A DNA stretch of 64,000 nucleotides, from NCBI RefSeq assembly GCF_002723455.1, contig NZ_PDUS01000012.1:60125-124124 (forward strand). The letters run 5' to 3'. Below are positions 25,653-35,981 of the stretch, one piece after another (the stretch's first letter is position 1; the number at the start of each line of letters is the position of its first letter). The notes under the pieces are model-generated. The model worked only from the letters and a program-made list of their open reading frames with translations. It was not told where the DNA came from and searched no databases. The translations under genes and the position numbers were made by a program. This stretch comes from Pseudoalteromonas sp. 3D05 (lineage in GTDB: Bacteria; Pseudomonadota; Gammaproteobacteria; Enterobacterales; Alteromonadaceae).

Positions 25653-26582
25653 ATGAAATTTGTAAATTCTAGTCTGTTGCTAACAGTATTGGGTGCTTTA
25701 TCTTTTTCTGCATCAGCAGATGTCGACGTTTATGGTAAAGCGAACGTTACTGTACAATCATCAGATGATGGTGAAGGTTCATTTACTGAAATTAAAAGTA
25801 ATAGCTCTCGTTTTGGCCTTAAAGGATCTGAAAGCTTAACAGACGGCCTTGAAGCTGTTTATAAATTTGAGTTTGGTGTAGATGTATCTGATGCCGATTC
25901 AAAAGGTGATAAAGATAACATTACTTCTCGCAACCAGTATGTGGGTATCAAAGGTGGTTTTGGTCAAGTGGTTATTGGCCGAAATGACACTGCCACGAAG
26001 CAGTCTCAGGGCAAAATCGATTTATTTAACGACTTAGAAGCTGACCTTAAAAATTTATTTAAAGGCGAAAACCGTGTTGGCGATAGCATCTCTTACGCGT
26101 CAAATGACCTCAATGGGTTTAAAGTGCTTGCCTCTTATATCGCAGAAGATTCAACTGATGGTGATAATGGTTACTCAGTAGCCTTAACCTACGGCGATGT
26201 AGGCCTTAAGAAAAGCGATGTTTATGCATCAGTTGCCGCAGACAGCGAAGTGAAAGGCTACGATGTTGTTCGTGCTACAGTTCAAGGTAAGTTAGGCGAC
26301 TTTAAATTAGGTGCGATGTACCAAACACAAGAAAAGGTTGATGGCAGCAGTGAAGCTGATGGCTACTTGGTAAATGCAGCATACAAGCTAAACAGTAATA
26401 CTTTCAAAGTACAGTATCAAGTTATCGACTTTGATCAAGGTGATACTAAAACAGCTATTTCAGCAGGTGTTGACCATAAACTAACTAAAAATACCAAAGT
26501 ATTCGGTTTCTACTCTAACTTCGATATGGATAGTTTAGTAGACCAAGATTACATGGGTGTTGGTATTGAATACAAATTCTAA
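25653..26582 (+). CDS. Gram-negative porin (general porin family)
   Basis: 309 residues with signal peptide MKFVNSSLLLTVLGALSFSASA followed by DVDVYGKANVTVQSS. The 16-stranded trimeric porin pattern includes SRFGLKGSESLTDGLEAVYKFEFG, SRNQYVGIKGGFGQVVIGRNDT and a terminal YMGVGIEYKF with a C-terminal Phe. It is monocistronic with its own terminator. It allows passive diffusion of small hydrophilic solutes; specificity cannot be read from the sequence. Confidence 0.93.
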   Translation: MKFVNSSLLLTVLGALSFSASADVDVYGKANVTVQSSDDGEGSFTEIKSNSSRFGLKGSESLTDGLEAVYKFEFGVDVSDADSKGDKDNITSRNQYVGIKGGFGQVVIGRNDTATKQSQGKIDLFNDLEADLKNLFKGENRVGDSISYASNDLNGFKVLASYIAEDSTDGDNGYSVALTYGDVGLKKSDVYASVAADSEVKGYDVVRATVQGKLGDFKLGAMYQTQEKVDGSSEADGYLVNAAYKLNSNTFKVQYQVIDFDQGDTKTAISAGVDHKLTKNTKVFGFYSNFDMDSLVDQDYMGVGIEYKF

Positions 26583-26610
26583 ACTATCGTAATCTTAAAT
26601 AGTTGATAAT

Positions 26611-26638
26611 AAACCCAGCAGAGATGCTGGGTTTTTTT
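26611..26638 (+). terminator. Terminator after the porin gene
   Basis: AAACCCAGCA-GAGA-TGCTGGGTTT followed by a run of T. Perfect 10-base stem with a tetraloop. Confidence 0.93.
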
Positions 26639-26654
26639 GTATTTGAAAGTGCCA

Positions 26655-28736
26655 TTAAGCTAGTGCGTAATCTGATTTTCCTGCCAACCAGCGGTAAATT
26701 AATTTATCCACTAGGTTAGGGTGTGCTCTAAGCAATTCTGAGGCGATCGGTCTTACTTGGTTTAAGATATGCTTATCACGGCTTAAATCTGCAATTTTAA
26801 ACTCAGCTAACCCTGTTTGCTTGGTACCGAGCACTTCACCAGGGCCCCTTATCTCTAGATCGCGTTCAGCAATAACAAAACCGTCGTTACTATCACGTAG
26901 CACGGCTAACCGTTTTTGCGCGGTTGCCGAAAGTGGAGCATGGTATAGCAGTACACAGTGGGAAGCGATGGCTCCACGGCCAACACGGCCACGTAATTGA
27001 TGTAGCTGTGCAAGCCCCAAGCGCTCTGGGTTTTCAATGATTATTAGGCTGGCATTGGGTACATCTACACCAACCTCTATCACAGTTGTTGCAACTAACA
27101 CATGGATATTACCAGCTTTAAAGTCGCTCATGATGGCTTGTTTTTCAGCTGGCTTCATTCTGCCATGAACAAGGCCCACAGTGAGCTCAGGCAGTGCTTG
27201 GGTAAGCTGTAAGGCTGAGTCTTCAGCCGCTTGACATTGAAGTACCTCAGATTCATCTATTAAGGTGCATACCCAGTAGACTTGTCGTCCCTGTTCTGTG
27301 CAGGCAGTTTTTACCCTTTCAATAACTTCTTCACGTCTTAAATCAGGCAAAGCAACAGTCGTAATAGGGGTTCTGCCGGGGGGAAGTTCATCAATAATTG
27401 ACGTTTCTAAATCAGCGTAGGCCGTCATGGCTAAAGTTCTAGGTATTGGGGTGGCTGTCATGACCAACTGGTGTGGGTAGCAATCACCAAAGCGACCTTT
27501 TTCCCTTAGCGATAATCGTTGGTGAACACCAAAACGGTGCTGCTCATCAATGATAATAAGTACTAGGTTATTAAAAACGACTTGTTCTTGAAACAAAGCG
27601 TGAGTACCTACAATCATCTGAGCTTCACCCGAGGCTATTTGCTCAAGTGTAGTGGTACGTTCTTTACCTTTGGTTTTTCCACCGAGCCATGCGGTTTTTA
27701 TTCCCAGTGCACAAAACCACTGTGAAAATGTGATGCCATGTTGCTCAGACAGTATTTCTGTTGGTGCCATTAGCGCGACTTGGTAGCCCTGTGCTATTGC
27801 TGTTAAAGCACTTAGTGCGGCAACTAAGGTTTTTCCTGAGCCAACATCACCCTGTACTAAACGCATCATTGGATAAGGGTGCTGTAAATCATGCTTAATT
27901 TCGTCTACCACTCGGCTTTGAGCATTAGTGGGTGTAAACGGTAGCTTTGATAAGAACTCTTGCTCCAGCGCGTTCGAGGGGGTTAATTCGACTGCTTTAA
28001 CTTGCTGACCTTGCTGGCGTAATTTTAATAAACTTAAGTTTTGTGCAACCAATTCTTCAAAAATAAGTCTTTGTTGCGCAGGGTGTGAGCCAAGCTCTAA
28101 CGCGGCGACATCGACATCATTGCTAGGTCGGTGAAGTATATGCAAGGCTTGGGTTAGCCCCATACCACCATGTTGAAATTGTGTGGGCAATAACTCTTCA
28201 ACCTGATATTTATCTAATAGCGCAATGGCTTGATCGCTTAAGGCACGAATAGAAAGCTGTTTTAAGCCTTCGGTGGTTGAATAAACGGGTGTTAATGTTG
28301 TTGCTGTCGGTTGTTCAGAGGGGGTGTCACTAATACTGTACTCTGGATGAGTCATTTCAAAGCCAACACGACCGCGACGCACTTCACCAAAACATCGAAT
28401 GACTTTTCCTGCATCCATGGCATTTTTTTGTGCCGCGCTAAAGTTAAAAAACCTAAGTGTAAGCCTGCCTGTCCCATCGTTGACCTGGCACACGAGCATA
28501 CGACGTTTGCCAAATGTGATTTGGCTAGTTTCTATTGTGGCCTCGATACTCACATGGCTGTGGGCTTGCAATTCATTTATCGCATATATTCGCGTGCGGT
28601 CTTCATAGCGAAGAGGCAAGTGAAAGAGCATATCTTGCACAGTGGAAATGCCTAACTTTTTTAGGCGTTCAGCCATTTTTGGCCCAACACCTTTTAGTTC
28701 GGTTATCGGAAATCGACTTAAATCGGGCTTTGACAA
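26655..28736 (-). CDS. recG: ATP-dependent DNA helicase RecG
   Basis: Branch-migrating helicase that remodels stalled forks, 693 residues. It has an N-terminal wedge/OB domain (FPITELKGVGPKMAERLKKLGI, VSIEATIETSQITFGKRRMLVC), Walker A LVQGDVGSGKTLVAALSA, DEQH box LIIIDEQHRFGVHQR, and motif VI QLHQLRGRVGRG. Full length. trmH lies upstream on the same strand 61 bases away, as in the spoT-trmH-recG order of E. coli. Confidence 0.97.
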   Translation of the reverse strand: MSKPDLSRFPITELKGVGPKMAERLKKLGISTVQDMLFHLPLRYEDRTRIYAINELQAHSHVSIEATIETSQITFGKRRMLVCQVNDGTGRLTLRFFNFSAAQKNAMDAGKVIRCFGEVRRGRVGFEMTHPEYSISDTPSEQPTATTLTPVYSTTEGLKQLSIRALSDQAIALLDKYQVEELLPTQFQHGGMGLTQALHILHRPSNDVDVAALELGSHPAQQRLIFEELVAQNLSLLKLRQQGQQVKAVELTPSNALEQEFLSKLPFTPTNAQSRVVDEIKHDLQHPYPMMRLVQGDVGSGKTLVAALSALTAIAQGYQVALMAPTEILSEQHGITFSQWFCALGIKTAWLGGKTKGKERTTTLEQIASGEAQMIVGTHALFQEQVVFNNLVLIIIDEQHRFGVHQRLSLREKGRFGDCYPHQLVMTATPIPRTLAMTAYADLETSIIDELPPGRTPITTVALPDLRREEVIERVKTACTEQGRQVYWVCTLIDESEVLQCQAAEDSALQLTQALPELTVGLVHGRMKPAEKQAIMSDFKAGNIHVLVATTVIEVGVDVPNASLIIIENPERLGLAQLHQLRGRVGRGAIASHCVLLYHAPLSATAQKRLAVLRDSNDGFVIAERDLEIRGPGEVLGTKQTGLAEFKIADLSRDKHILNQVRPIASELLRAHPNLVDKLIYRWLAGKSDYALA

Positions 28737-28797
28737 AATAGGCTCAACACTTTAATTTTTAGATTTTTTTTGAGTTTACGTGCGAATAAGCAAGGCA

Positions 28798-29487
28798 TCA
28801 AGTGTGTTTTAATGTGTGCCAAAAAATCTCATCAGCCACAATTTCTCCGTTTTCATCAAGTGCAGGGTATGGCAGTGCTTTTTCTTTACATTTTTGCGCA
28901 ATGATGGGGTGGCAACCTTCAAATAGCATGGTGTGTTTTATGCGTTCATCTAGCATATTTCGATCATATAGCCCGGCTTTTAAACGCTGATGCTGAGCTT
29001 CGAATAAAATTAACGCTGCTGCAACCGATACATTCAGTGATTGCGCCATTCCCTGCATTGGAATAATGATATTTTTATCTGCATGAGCCAGCGCTTTAGG
29101 TGAGATCCCTGTTTTTTCCTGCCCCACGATAATAGCTGTTGGTTTGGTATAATCAATATCGCGGTAATCTACGGCATTTGGAGAGAGGTTTGTGGCAAGG
29201 ATTTGGACATCAGGATTATGCTGATGCATTGTTGCTACCGCACTATCAATATCTTTATGTAGATGCGTTTCAATCCAGTTTTTACTGCCGCCAGAAGTGT
29301 TGTTGGTAAGCCATTTTTGATTTTCAGGCCATACGGCATGAACATGATGGCAGCCAACGGCGTCAGCGCTACGTACAATCGCTGATAAATTATGATGCTT
29401 GTGCACATCCTCTAAACACACGGTTAAATCTGTTTGGCGACGGTCCAGTACATTTTTAACTCGGTGAAAGCGTGTGTTTTCCATCAT
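28798..29487 (-). CDS. trmH: tRNA (guanosine-18-2'-O)-methyltransferase TrmH
   Basis: SPOUT-class methyltransferase of 229 residues that forms Gm18 in tRNA. Motif 1 LEDVHKHHNLSAIVRSADAVGCHHVHAVWP, motif 2 AIIVGQEKTGISPKAL and motif 3 IIIPMQGMAQSLNVSVAAALILFEA (the SAM knot) are intact. Two tandem ATGs at the start. Same orientation as recG; the E. coli order is kept. Confidence 0.95.
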   Translation of the reverse strand: MMENTRFHRVKNVLDRRQTDLTVCLEDVHKHHNLSAIVRSADAVGCHHVHAVWPENQKWLTNNTSGGSKNWIETHLHKDIDSAVATMHQHNPDVQILATNLSPNAVDYRDIDYTKPTAIIVGQEKTGISPKALAHADKNIIIPMQGMAQSLNVSVAAALILFEAQHQRLKAGLYDRNMLDERIKHTMLFEGCHPIIAQKCKEKALPYPALDENGEIVADEIFWHTLKHT

Positions 29488-29538
29488 TTACCTTTTCTAT
29501 AATCTTTAAAGTAGCGTGATTATACGCCAATTAGGTCT

Positions 29539-29997
29539 TCAAGGCATTACGCTGCGGCTAATCGGGTTTTGTAGTGATATAAGGGTTTCCGTTGATTGAA
29601 TTGCTTCAATTGCTTGAATCTTATTAATCAGTACATCTTGTAAGTGTTCAATTGAGCGGGTCATTACTTTAATAAAAATACTGTAGTTACCTGTGGTGTA
29701 ATAGGCCTCGACTACCTCTTCAAGCTCTTTTAACAGCAACAAGGTTTGCGGGTAATCACGGGCATTATTTAGGTTAATACCAATAAAGCAGCAAACGTCA
29801 TAACCCAGTTGTTTGGCATCAATGGTTACTTGTGTGCCGGTGATAATACCTGCTTGCTTCATTTTCTCTACACGCACGTGAATAGTGCCAGCACTGACTG
29901 CAAAGCGTTTGGCTAATTCGGCATAAGCTGTGCGTGCATTATCCATTAACGCGTGAAGTATCTTTTTATCGAGATTATCGATTTGATAATTTTCCAT
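29539..29997 (-). CDS. asnC: Lrp/AsnC-type regulator AsnC
   Basis: 152 residues, the same length as E. coli AsnC, and very similar: MENYQIDNLDKKILHALMDNARTAYAELAKRFAVSAGTIHVRVEKMKQAGIITG (HTH), then the RAM domain with VEAYYTTGNYSIFIKVMTRSIEHLQDVLINKIQAI. It activates asnA and responds to asparagine in E. coli. ATG 29997 corresponds to the conserved start; four extra upstream codons are possible. Divergent from asnA. Confidence 0.96.
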   Translation of the reverse strand: MENYQIDNLDKKILHALMDNARTAYAELAKRFAVSAGTIHVRVEKMKQAGIITGTQVTIDAKQLGYDVCCFIGINLNNARDYPQTLLLLKELEEVVEAYYTTGNYSIFIKVMTRSIEHLQDVLINKIQAIEAIQSTETLISLQNPISRSVMP

Positions 29998-30129
29998 ATA
30001 AATAACCACTAATAATTATTGAATATTCGGTTTTTATATCATTATTTTATTGGTATTTATATATTAAAGCTATTTTCATTATGGGTTATTGAATTTAATT
30101 GCTAAATGATTGACGATTGGTTTATTGAG

Positions 30130-30147
30130 TTTTGCCAAAGGGCAAAA
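30130..30147. promoter_or_regulatory. Inverted repeat in the asnC-asnA intergenic region
   Basis: TTTTGCC-AAAG-GGCAAAA is a perfect 7-base dyad about 40 bases before asnA. It is a candidate AsnC operator because the site lies between the divergent regulator and its target. Not compared with any known motif. Confidence 0.4.
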
Positions 30148-30185
30148 TAATTACATAAAAATAACTGGGAATGAGGCCAATTATT

Positions 30186-31181
30186 ATGAGTTCACACTAT
30201 GTGCAGCAACAGCAGCAAATAAGTAAAGTTAAACAATTTTTTTCACAGCAACTGGAAAAACAGCTTGGATTAGTTGAAGTTCAGGCACCAATTTTGGCAA
30301 AAGTAGGCGATGGGATCCAAGATAACTTAAGCGGTACTGAAAATGCGGTTAGTGTGAGTGTTAAAGCGATTCCTGGCAGTCAGTTTGAAGTAGTGCACTC
30401 ACTAGCAAAATGGAAACGAAAAACGTTGGCTCAATATGGTTTCGCTGTTGGAGAGGGGTTGTATACCCACATGAAGGCACTGCGCCCTGATGAGGAATCT
30501 TTGAGTCCAATTCATTCTGTATATGTTGATCAATGGGATTGGGAGAAAGTGATTTGTGCAAGTTCAGAGCGCTCCCTAGATAAGTTAAAACAGACAGTTA
30601 AATCACTGTATCAAGGCTTAAAAGCCACGGAGAAGTTTGTTGCTGATGAATTTAGCATTAGTGGGTTTTTACCAGCAGACATTACCTTTATTCACTCTGA
30701 GCAACTACGCCAAATGTACCCTGATTTCACAGCAAAGCAGCGAGAAAAAGCCATAGCTAAAGAGTATGGGGCGGTCTTTTTAATTGGTATTGGTGGTCAG
30801 CTTGGTGATGCAAAAATACATGATGTGCGAGCACCAGATTACGATGATTGGTCTAGCGCGACATGTGAGCAATACAGCGGCTTAAATGGTGATATTATCG
30901 TATGGAACCCTGTGCTTGAAGATGCGTTTGAGATTTCATCAATGGGTATTCGCGTTGATGCCGAGGCTCTTGTAAAACAACTTGAAATTACCGCAGATCA
31001 AGCTAGATTAGAATTTGATTGGCATAAGCAGCTTTTGGCAAATGAATTTCCGCAAACAATTGGGGGTGGAATCGGCCAGTCACGTTTAGCAATGTTGCTT
31101 TTGCAAAAACCACATATAGGCCAAGTTCAAGTGGGTGTTTGGAATGAGCAACTAAAACAAGAAGTCGCTGACATTCTATAG
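30186..31181 (+). CDS. asnA: Aspartate--ammonia ligase AsnA
   Basis: Ammonia-dependent asparagine synthetase, 331 residues, similar along its whole length to E. coli AsnA. Signatures are [64 protein letters not shown] and the C-terminal [20 protein letters not shown] 30186 is the conserved start with GAGG upstream. The asnC/asnA divergent pair is as in E. coli. Confidence 0.97.
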   Translation: MSSHYVQQQQQISKVKQFFSQQLEKQLGLVEVQAPILAKVGDGIQDNLSGTENAVSVSVKAIPGSQFEVVHSLAKWKRKTLAQYGFAVGEGLYTHMKALRPDEESLSPIHSVYVDQWDWEKVICASSERSLDKLKQTVKSLYQGLKATEKFVADEFSISGFLPADITFIHSEQLRQMYPDFTAKQREKAIAKEYGAVFLIGIGGQLGDAKIHDVRAPDYDDWSSATCEQYSGLNGDIIVWNPVLEDAFEISSMGIRVDAEALVKQLEITADQARLEFDWHKQLLANEFPQTIGGGIGQSRLAMLLLQKPHIGQVQVGVWNEQLKQEVADIL

Positions 31182-31291
31182 CGCATAAATAATTCAATCT
31201 GAACTCTGGTTAAGATATGTACAAATGTATTTATCTACCTCCAGAATTCAGGTTAATTTATGAGATACAGCAACATCGCCACTGAGTCCCA

Positions 31292-32896
31292 TTAGCTGGT
31301 TTTGAATTCGACTTCAATTTTACCTTCTTGCAATTTTACATTGCATGGAGGGTAATTACGGTTAGTTTTTAACACTTTATCAAAAATATGAATTTCCACA
31401 CCGGGATGAAGCACTTTATTAACTGCTAAGTTTGCATTATTAAGTATGTCATGTAAGTGCTTTTCTAATTTCGATAATCGCTTTTCAAGTTGTTCAGCTT
31501 CTTGGCAATAGTGCTGCTGCGTTGCACCAATTTTAGCGAGAAGTTGTTTTTTCTTTTCTAGATCTTTTACTAAATCTGCTTTCTCAATTGCTGATTGTAA
31601 GGTATCAAGTTGGCTATCTGTTTTGGCTAGCTCCTTAAAGCAATCATCTGTCTCTTCTGTTACTTCTCTTCCTGAAGCAGCTAAGTTTATCTGCATTTTA
31701 GCGCCAGATTCATTACCTATTTCGCCCGCGATTATCATTCCCGCATCAAGTATTTCACCACCAAAAATTTTTCCTTGCGGGTTATCTTTTTGACCAACTT
31801 GTAATAAGTGAGTTGCTTTCATCACGCAATGACTTGATTGACGTTCGATAAAAATATTTTCACCACTTAGGTAACTATATTGTGCATGTGATAGGTAAAT
31901 ACTACCTTGACTGATTATTTTGCAAGAGAGTGACTTATCGTCAAGTTGGTGGCCAATAACACCTTGCTTGATGGTAATACTGCCTTGTGCAGTTAGCTCT
32001 CCTGACTCAACAGTACCCATCACTGTAATGTCGCCTTTGGCAGTAACCTTCATTCCAGGCTCTATATTTTGTGTAACGATAACGCTGCCATCAAAATTAA
32101 TATGGCCGCTTTTTACATTGACGTCTTTCACTGTGTAAATATCATCAACACGCATGCCATTAGCTATCTCTATAGGCACACCCGAAATAGTAGAGACTAG
32201 CTCCAACGGATTGGTTTTTGATATTTCTGTGCCATCACCAGCGACCAATGAGAAGCTTTCACCTGGTTTGGCTTGGAGTGAATCACCTGTAACTGTAAAA
32301 CCCTCTTTACCTGGCGTTGCCGGTAATTGTTGTAATAGCAATGTACCAGGTTCAACACTGGCAAGCTTACCGAAATCACGCATGTCTACTGTTCCGTCTT
32401 CACGTAGTTTTGGCGATTTTAAGCGTTCTTTGAGAGTTTCTACGTGAGGAATCATTCGCGATGATTGTCCATCAACTGGAAGCCGACCTTTAGCAAGGAC
32501 GCCTTTGGCAGTTTGCCCTGCTGCCATTTCAAACTGTTGTTGTAATAAGTGTTCTAAAAATGCTTGTTTATAACCACGGGAAACGCCTGACTTTACTAAT
32601 AGTTGTTTAGCCGTGTCGAGGTCGAGTATATCCCCACCTTCGGCTAAGGTTAACTCACCTGTAGCAAGCATCTTTTCACTATCAATGGTTACGACGAGCT
32701 TAGCGTCATGTTTACTAGCAACAACCAGGGTGCGTTCGTTATTTGGTGCATCGAAATAGGCTTTTATAGAGTCGTGCTCTACTCGGTACTCGCAAAACTG
32801 CGAGCGCTCAAGAGCCTCGGTTACGAAGGCCGCACTAGGAGGTGAATGCTCTACAACATCCAGTAATACATTTCCGTTATGGGCAAGCTTAAACAC
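31292..32896 (-). CDS. FapA-family (DUF342) protein
   Basis: 534 residues of the flagellar-assembly-protein-A family. An N-terminal region of about 170 residues is followed by a beta-helix of strands typical for polymer-forming domains (SGHINFDGSVIVTQNIEPGMKVTAKGDITVMGTVESGELTAQGSITIKQGVIG, about 265-320). A C-terminal coiled coil follows (about 420-500, with EELAKTDSQLDTLQSAIEK and EQLEKRLSKLEKHL). The molecular role of FapA proteins is poorly defined. It sits between asnA and ridA-spoT, and is probably transcribed alone. Confidence 0.8.
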   Translation of the reverse strand: MFKLAHNGNVLLDVVEHSPPSAAFVTEALERSQFCEYRVEHDSIKAYFDAPNNERTLVVASKHDAKLVVTIDSEKMLATGELTLAEGGDILDLDTAKQLLVKSGVSRGYKQAFLEHLLQQQFEMAAGQTAKGVLAKGRLPVDGQSSRMIPHVETLKERLKSPKLREDGTVDMRDFGKLASVEPGTLLLQQLPATPGKEGFTVTGDSLQAKPGESFSLVAGDGTEISKTNPLELVSTISGVPIEIANGMRVDDIYTVKDVNVKSGHINFDGSVIVTQNIEPGMKVTAKGDITVMGTVESGELTAQGSITIKQGVIGHQLDDKSLSCKIISQGSIYLSHAQYSYLSGENIFIERQSSHCVMKATHLLQVGQKDNPQGKIFGGEILDAGMIIAGEIGNESGAKMQINLAASGREVTEETDDCFKELAKTDSQLDTLQSAIEKADLVKDLEKKKQLLAKIGATQQHYCQEAEQLEKRLSKLEKHLHDILNNANLAVNKVLHPGVEIHIFDKVLKTNRNYPPCNVKLQEGKIEVEFKTS

Positions 32897-33016
32897 ACAT
32901 TATCCTTTTACACTACTAAAGTTAAAGGTTATCAAAATTTATAACCATAGAGTGCTAGAGAATTTAGGAACTGTCAAGGTATTAGGAGAGCAGAGCAAGT
33001 AGGTTGAAATCGTTGG

Positions 33017-33057
33017 CAAACACTTGTTTAGTCATAACATACTTAAACAAGTGCTTG
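33017..33057 (-). repeat. Inverted repeat downstream of ridA
   Basis: CACTTGTTTA (33021-33030) pairs with TAAACAAGTG (33044-33053), extended by flanking bases with one mismatch. It lies just after the ridA stop on the reverse strand. No U-tract, so it may be an RNA end structure rather than a classical terminator. Confidence 0.5.
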
Positions 33058-33067
33058 GCTTATAAGG

Positions 33068-33460
33068 TTAGTTTGTTGATGGCAGTTCCATGATGCCATC
33101 AATTTCAATTTGTACGTTCTTTGGTAATGCGCGAACACCGATTGCTGCGCGTGCAGGGTAGGGCGCTTTAAAGTACTGGCTCATTACCTCATTAACTGTG
33201 GCAAAGTTTGATAAGTCAGTAAGATAAATGTTCACTTTTACTAAGTCTTGAATTGTACCACCTGCTTCAGCACAGACTGCGCTGATATTTTTAAATACTT
33301 GGTGTGTTTGCTCTGCGAAGTCTTCTGATATTACTTGCATGCTTGCAGGAACAAGTGGGATTTGACCAGATAAGTACACTGCGGTGCCCACTTTTACTGC
33401 TTGGCTATAAGTACCGATTGCAGCAGGTGCATCATCGGTAGAAATAAATGCTTTATTCAT
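33068..33460 (-). CDS. ridA: RidA-family enamine/imine deaminase
   Basis: 130 residues: GTYSQAVKVGTAVYLSGQIPLVP, HQVFKNISAVCAEAGGTIQDLVKVNIYLTDLSNFATVNEVMSQYF and YPARAAIGVRALPKNVQIEIDGI, with the conserved Arg of the active site. RidA hydrolyses reactive 2-aminoacrylate. It follows spoT by 11 bases on the same strand, as in Pseudomonas (spoT-ridA). Confidence 0.95.
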   Translation of the reverse strand: MNKAFISTDDAPAAIGTYSQAVKVGTAVYLSGQIPLVPASMQVISEDFAEQTHQVFKNISAVCAEAGGTIQDLVKVNIYLTDLSNFATVNEVMSQYFKAPYPARAAIGVRALPKNVQIEIDGIMELPSTN

Positions 33461-33471
33461 GATTGTCCTAT

Positions 33472-35577
33472 TTATTTTTTTCGATAGACTTTTTGCACAT
33501 CAGGCATAACCCTGATTCGGCGCATAATATTGGCAACGTGAACACGGTTTTTCACTGTTATGCCAAGGTCTATCACATAGAGGTTACTTTCTTTTTCGTC
33601 GGTGGCTATTTCTACAATGTTTGCTTGTGTAGTCGCAACGACATTGGTCAATTTAGCCAGTGCACCTTGATGGTTAATTATTTCAACACGCAGTGCAGCT
33701 ATATATTCTTTTTCAGGGTTGTCATCCCATTTCACTACGAGGTATTTAGATCGCTCAGACTCCCAGCCACGAATGTTTTTACATTCTTGGCGATGTACAG
33801 TGACGCCTTTACCTTGACTGATATGTGCGGTAATGGCATCTCCGGGTACTGGGCGACAACATTTAGAATAGTTTACCAACATTCCTTCAGTGCCAATTAT
33901 GGTTGCTTTGGCATTTTTGGCTATGTCACTTAAATCTTCATCATCATTTTGTAATAAGCGTCGGGCAATAAGCATACTCATTAAATTACCAGCGCCAATT
34001 TCGACTAACAGTTCTAGTACGGTATTTAAGTTATGTTCGTTCAGTACACGAGTTATATTTTCATCAGGTAAATCGTTTAAATTTGATTCGCCCAATGCTG
34101 AGTCGAGTAAACGACGACCCAGTTGTAACGCTTCTTCCTGGTGTTGATTTTTTAAATAGTTACGAATACCTAATCGGGCTTTACCAGTCACAATAAAGTT
34201 AAGCCATGTTGCATTTGGGTGCGCGCCAGAGCTGGTGATAACCTCTACAGTTTGGCCAGTATCTAATGCTTTACTTAACGGATGAGGCTTACGATTAACC
34301 CGAGCTCCAACACAGGTGTTGCCTACGTCAGTATGAACCGCATATGCAAAATCAACAGCTGTTGCGCCCATTGGTAATTCAACTATGCGGCCATCGGGTG
34401 TAAATACATATATCTCTTCAGGGAAAAGTTCTGTTTTAACGTTTTCAACAAACTCAAATGAAGATCCAGCACTTTGCTGAAGTTCCAGTAGGCTTTGCAT
34501 CCACTGGCGTGCTCGTTGTTGTGCTGTATGGCCGGCACCATCACCTGATTTTTTATACATCCAGTGCGCAGCAACCCCTTTATCAGCCATGTGATCCATG
34601 TCGTGAGTTCGAATTTGTATTTCGACAGGGATACCGTGAGGTCCAACTAAGGAAGTATGCAGCGATTGATAACCATTCGTTTTAGGCACCGCTATGTAAT
34701 CTTTAAAACGTGTTTCAATGGGTTTGTAAAGATTGTGGGCAACACCGAGTACTCGATAACAAGTGTCCATGGAGTCAACAGCGATTCTAAAGGCGTATAT
34801 ATCCATAACTTCATTGAAAAGCAGTTCTTTGTTTAGCATTTTTTTATAAATACTATATAAATGCTTCTCACGACCTGAAACACCTGCTTTTATGCCGGCT
34901 TCTTCAAGACGTGCTGTAATTTCAGTTTGAATATTGGAAATAACTTCTTTGCGATTACCACGTGCTTTTGCCACTTCGGATTTAAGTGCGCGATGACGCA
35001 TAGGGTAGAGTGCTTGAAAGCCAAGATCTTCTAACTCGTTTTTAATGTCATGAATACCTAAACGGTTAGCGATTGGCGCGTAAATCTCAAGCGTTTCACG
35101 TGCTATGCGACGACGTTTATCAGGGCGAAGAGCCCCTAAGGTGCGCATGTTATGTGTACGGTCGGCAAGTTTGATTAAAATAACGCGAATATCCTGCGTC
35201 ATTGCCATAATCATTTTACGATAGTTTTCAGCTTGAAATTCTTTTTTATCCTTGAAGCTGAGTTTATCGAGTTTACTAACCCCTTCAACTAACTCCGCGA
35301 CGGTATCACCAAATATATCGGCTAAGTCTTGTTGACTAAAGTCGGTGTCTTCAATGACGTCATGCATTAATGCAGCCATGAGCGTTTCATGGTCTAAATG
35401 CATGCCAGCAAGGATGTGAGTTACTTCAACTGGGTGAGTAATATAGGGTTCGCCGCTTGAGCGAGTTTGCCCCTCGTGCGCTTCGCGAGCGACAACATAG
35501 GCTTTTTGCACCAGTTCTACATCTGCCGATGGCAAATATTCTGATATTTTCTTTTTTAGACCTTCAAAAAGATACAT
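33472..35577 (-). CDS. spoT: Bifunctional (p)ppGpp synthetase/hydrolase SpoT
   Basis: 701 residues. The HD hydrolase domain is intact (HEGQTRSSGEPYITHPVEV, ALMHDVIEDTDFSQQDL), followed by the synthetase domain (VSGREKHLYSIYKKM, DIYAFRIAV, YIAVPKTNGYQSLHT), a TGS domain (EEIYVFTPDGRIVELPMGATAVDFAYAVHTDVG) and a C-terminal ACT domain. The intact His-Asp motif separates it from RelA. It precedes ridA and follows rpoZ, in the gmk-rpoZ-spoT order. Confidence 0.97.
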   Translation of the reverse strand: MYLFEGLKKKISEYLPSADVELVQKAYVVAREAHEGQTRSSGEPYITHPVEVTHILAGMHLDHETLMAALMHDVIEDTDFSQQDLADIFGDTVAELVEGVSKLDKLSFKDKKEFQAENYRKMIMAMTQDIRVILIKLADRTHNMRTLGALRPDKRRRIARETLEIYAPIANRLGIHDIKNELEDLGFQALYPMRHRALKSEVAKARGNRKEVISNIQTEITARLEEAGIKAGVSGREKHLYSIYKKMLNKELLFNEVMDIYAFRIAVDSMDTCYRVLGVAHNLYKPIETRFKDYIAVPKTNGYQSLHTSLVGPHGIPVEIQIRTHDMDHMADKGVAAHWMYKKSGDGAGHTAQQRARQWMQSLLELQQSAGSSFEFVENVKTELFPEEIYVFTPDGRIVELPMGATAVDFAYAVHTDVGNTCVGARVNRKPHPLSKALDTGQTVEVITSSGAHPNATWLNFIVTGKARLGIRNYLKNQHQEEALQLGRRLLDSALGESNLNDLPDENITRVLNEHNLNTVLELLVEIGAGNLMSMLIARRLLQNDDEDLSDIAKNAKATIIGTEGMLVNYSKCCRPVPGDAITAHISQGKGVTVHRQECKNIRGWESERSKYLVVKWDDNPEKEYIAALRVEIINHQGALAKLTNVVATTQANIVEIATDEKESNLYVIDLGITVKNRVHVANIMRRIRVMPDVQKVYRKK

Positions 35578-35705
35578 TCACACTCCAATGTTCTCGTGAA
35601 GCAAATAGGTAACGGTATGTTAAGAATATACGATGAAAAGAAGGGATTGCCAACGGCTAGAGTAGAAATACTAAGCCGTTGACGAAATCAGACCGGGAAG
35701 TCGGA

Positions 35706-35981
35706 TTATTGGTTGCCACCTACAATAGCAGCAACGGCAGCCATTTCAGCCGCTTCTTGGTGTTGTTGCTCTTCACGATCAATGACATCCATTGATGAGC
35801 TATCAACTAAACCAAGTTCAATTTCACGTAAAGCAACCACTGTTGGTTTATCGTTTTCAGGGTCAACTAGTGGGTTTTTACCGCCCACAGCAATTTGGCG
35901 GGCACGACGAGCCGCAACTAAAATTAAGTCAAAACGATTACCAATTGCATCTACTGCATCTTCAACAGTTACGCGAGCCAT
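35706..35981 (-). CDS. rpoZ: RNA polymerase omega subunit
   Basis: 91 residues as in E. coli: [39 protein letters not shown], with the conserved RARQ and EIELGLVD-type ending ([10 protein letters not shown]). Omega binds the beta' subunit and, with DksA, ppGpp. The start is the ATG at 35981; a longer frame to 36011 adds residues not in the family. Located between gmk and spoT. Confidence 0.97.
   Translation of the reverse strand: MARVTVEDAVDAIGNRFDLILVAARRARQIAVGGKNPLVDPENDKPTVVALREIELGLVDSSSMDVIDREEQQHQEAAEMAAVAAIVGGNQ

Noticed and set aside
33463-33933. Forward 156-codon open frame inside spoT
   Set aside because: Antisense to the well-conserved spoT coding region, with Cys- and Phe-rich composition unlike a real protein.
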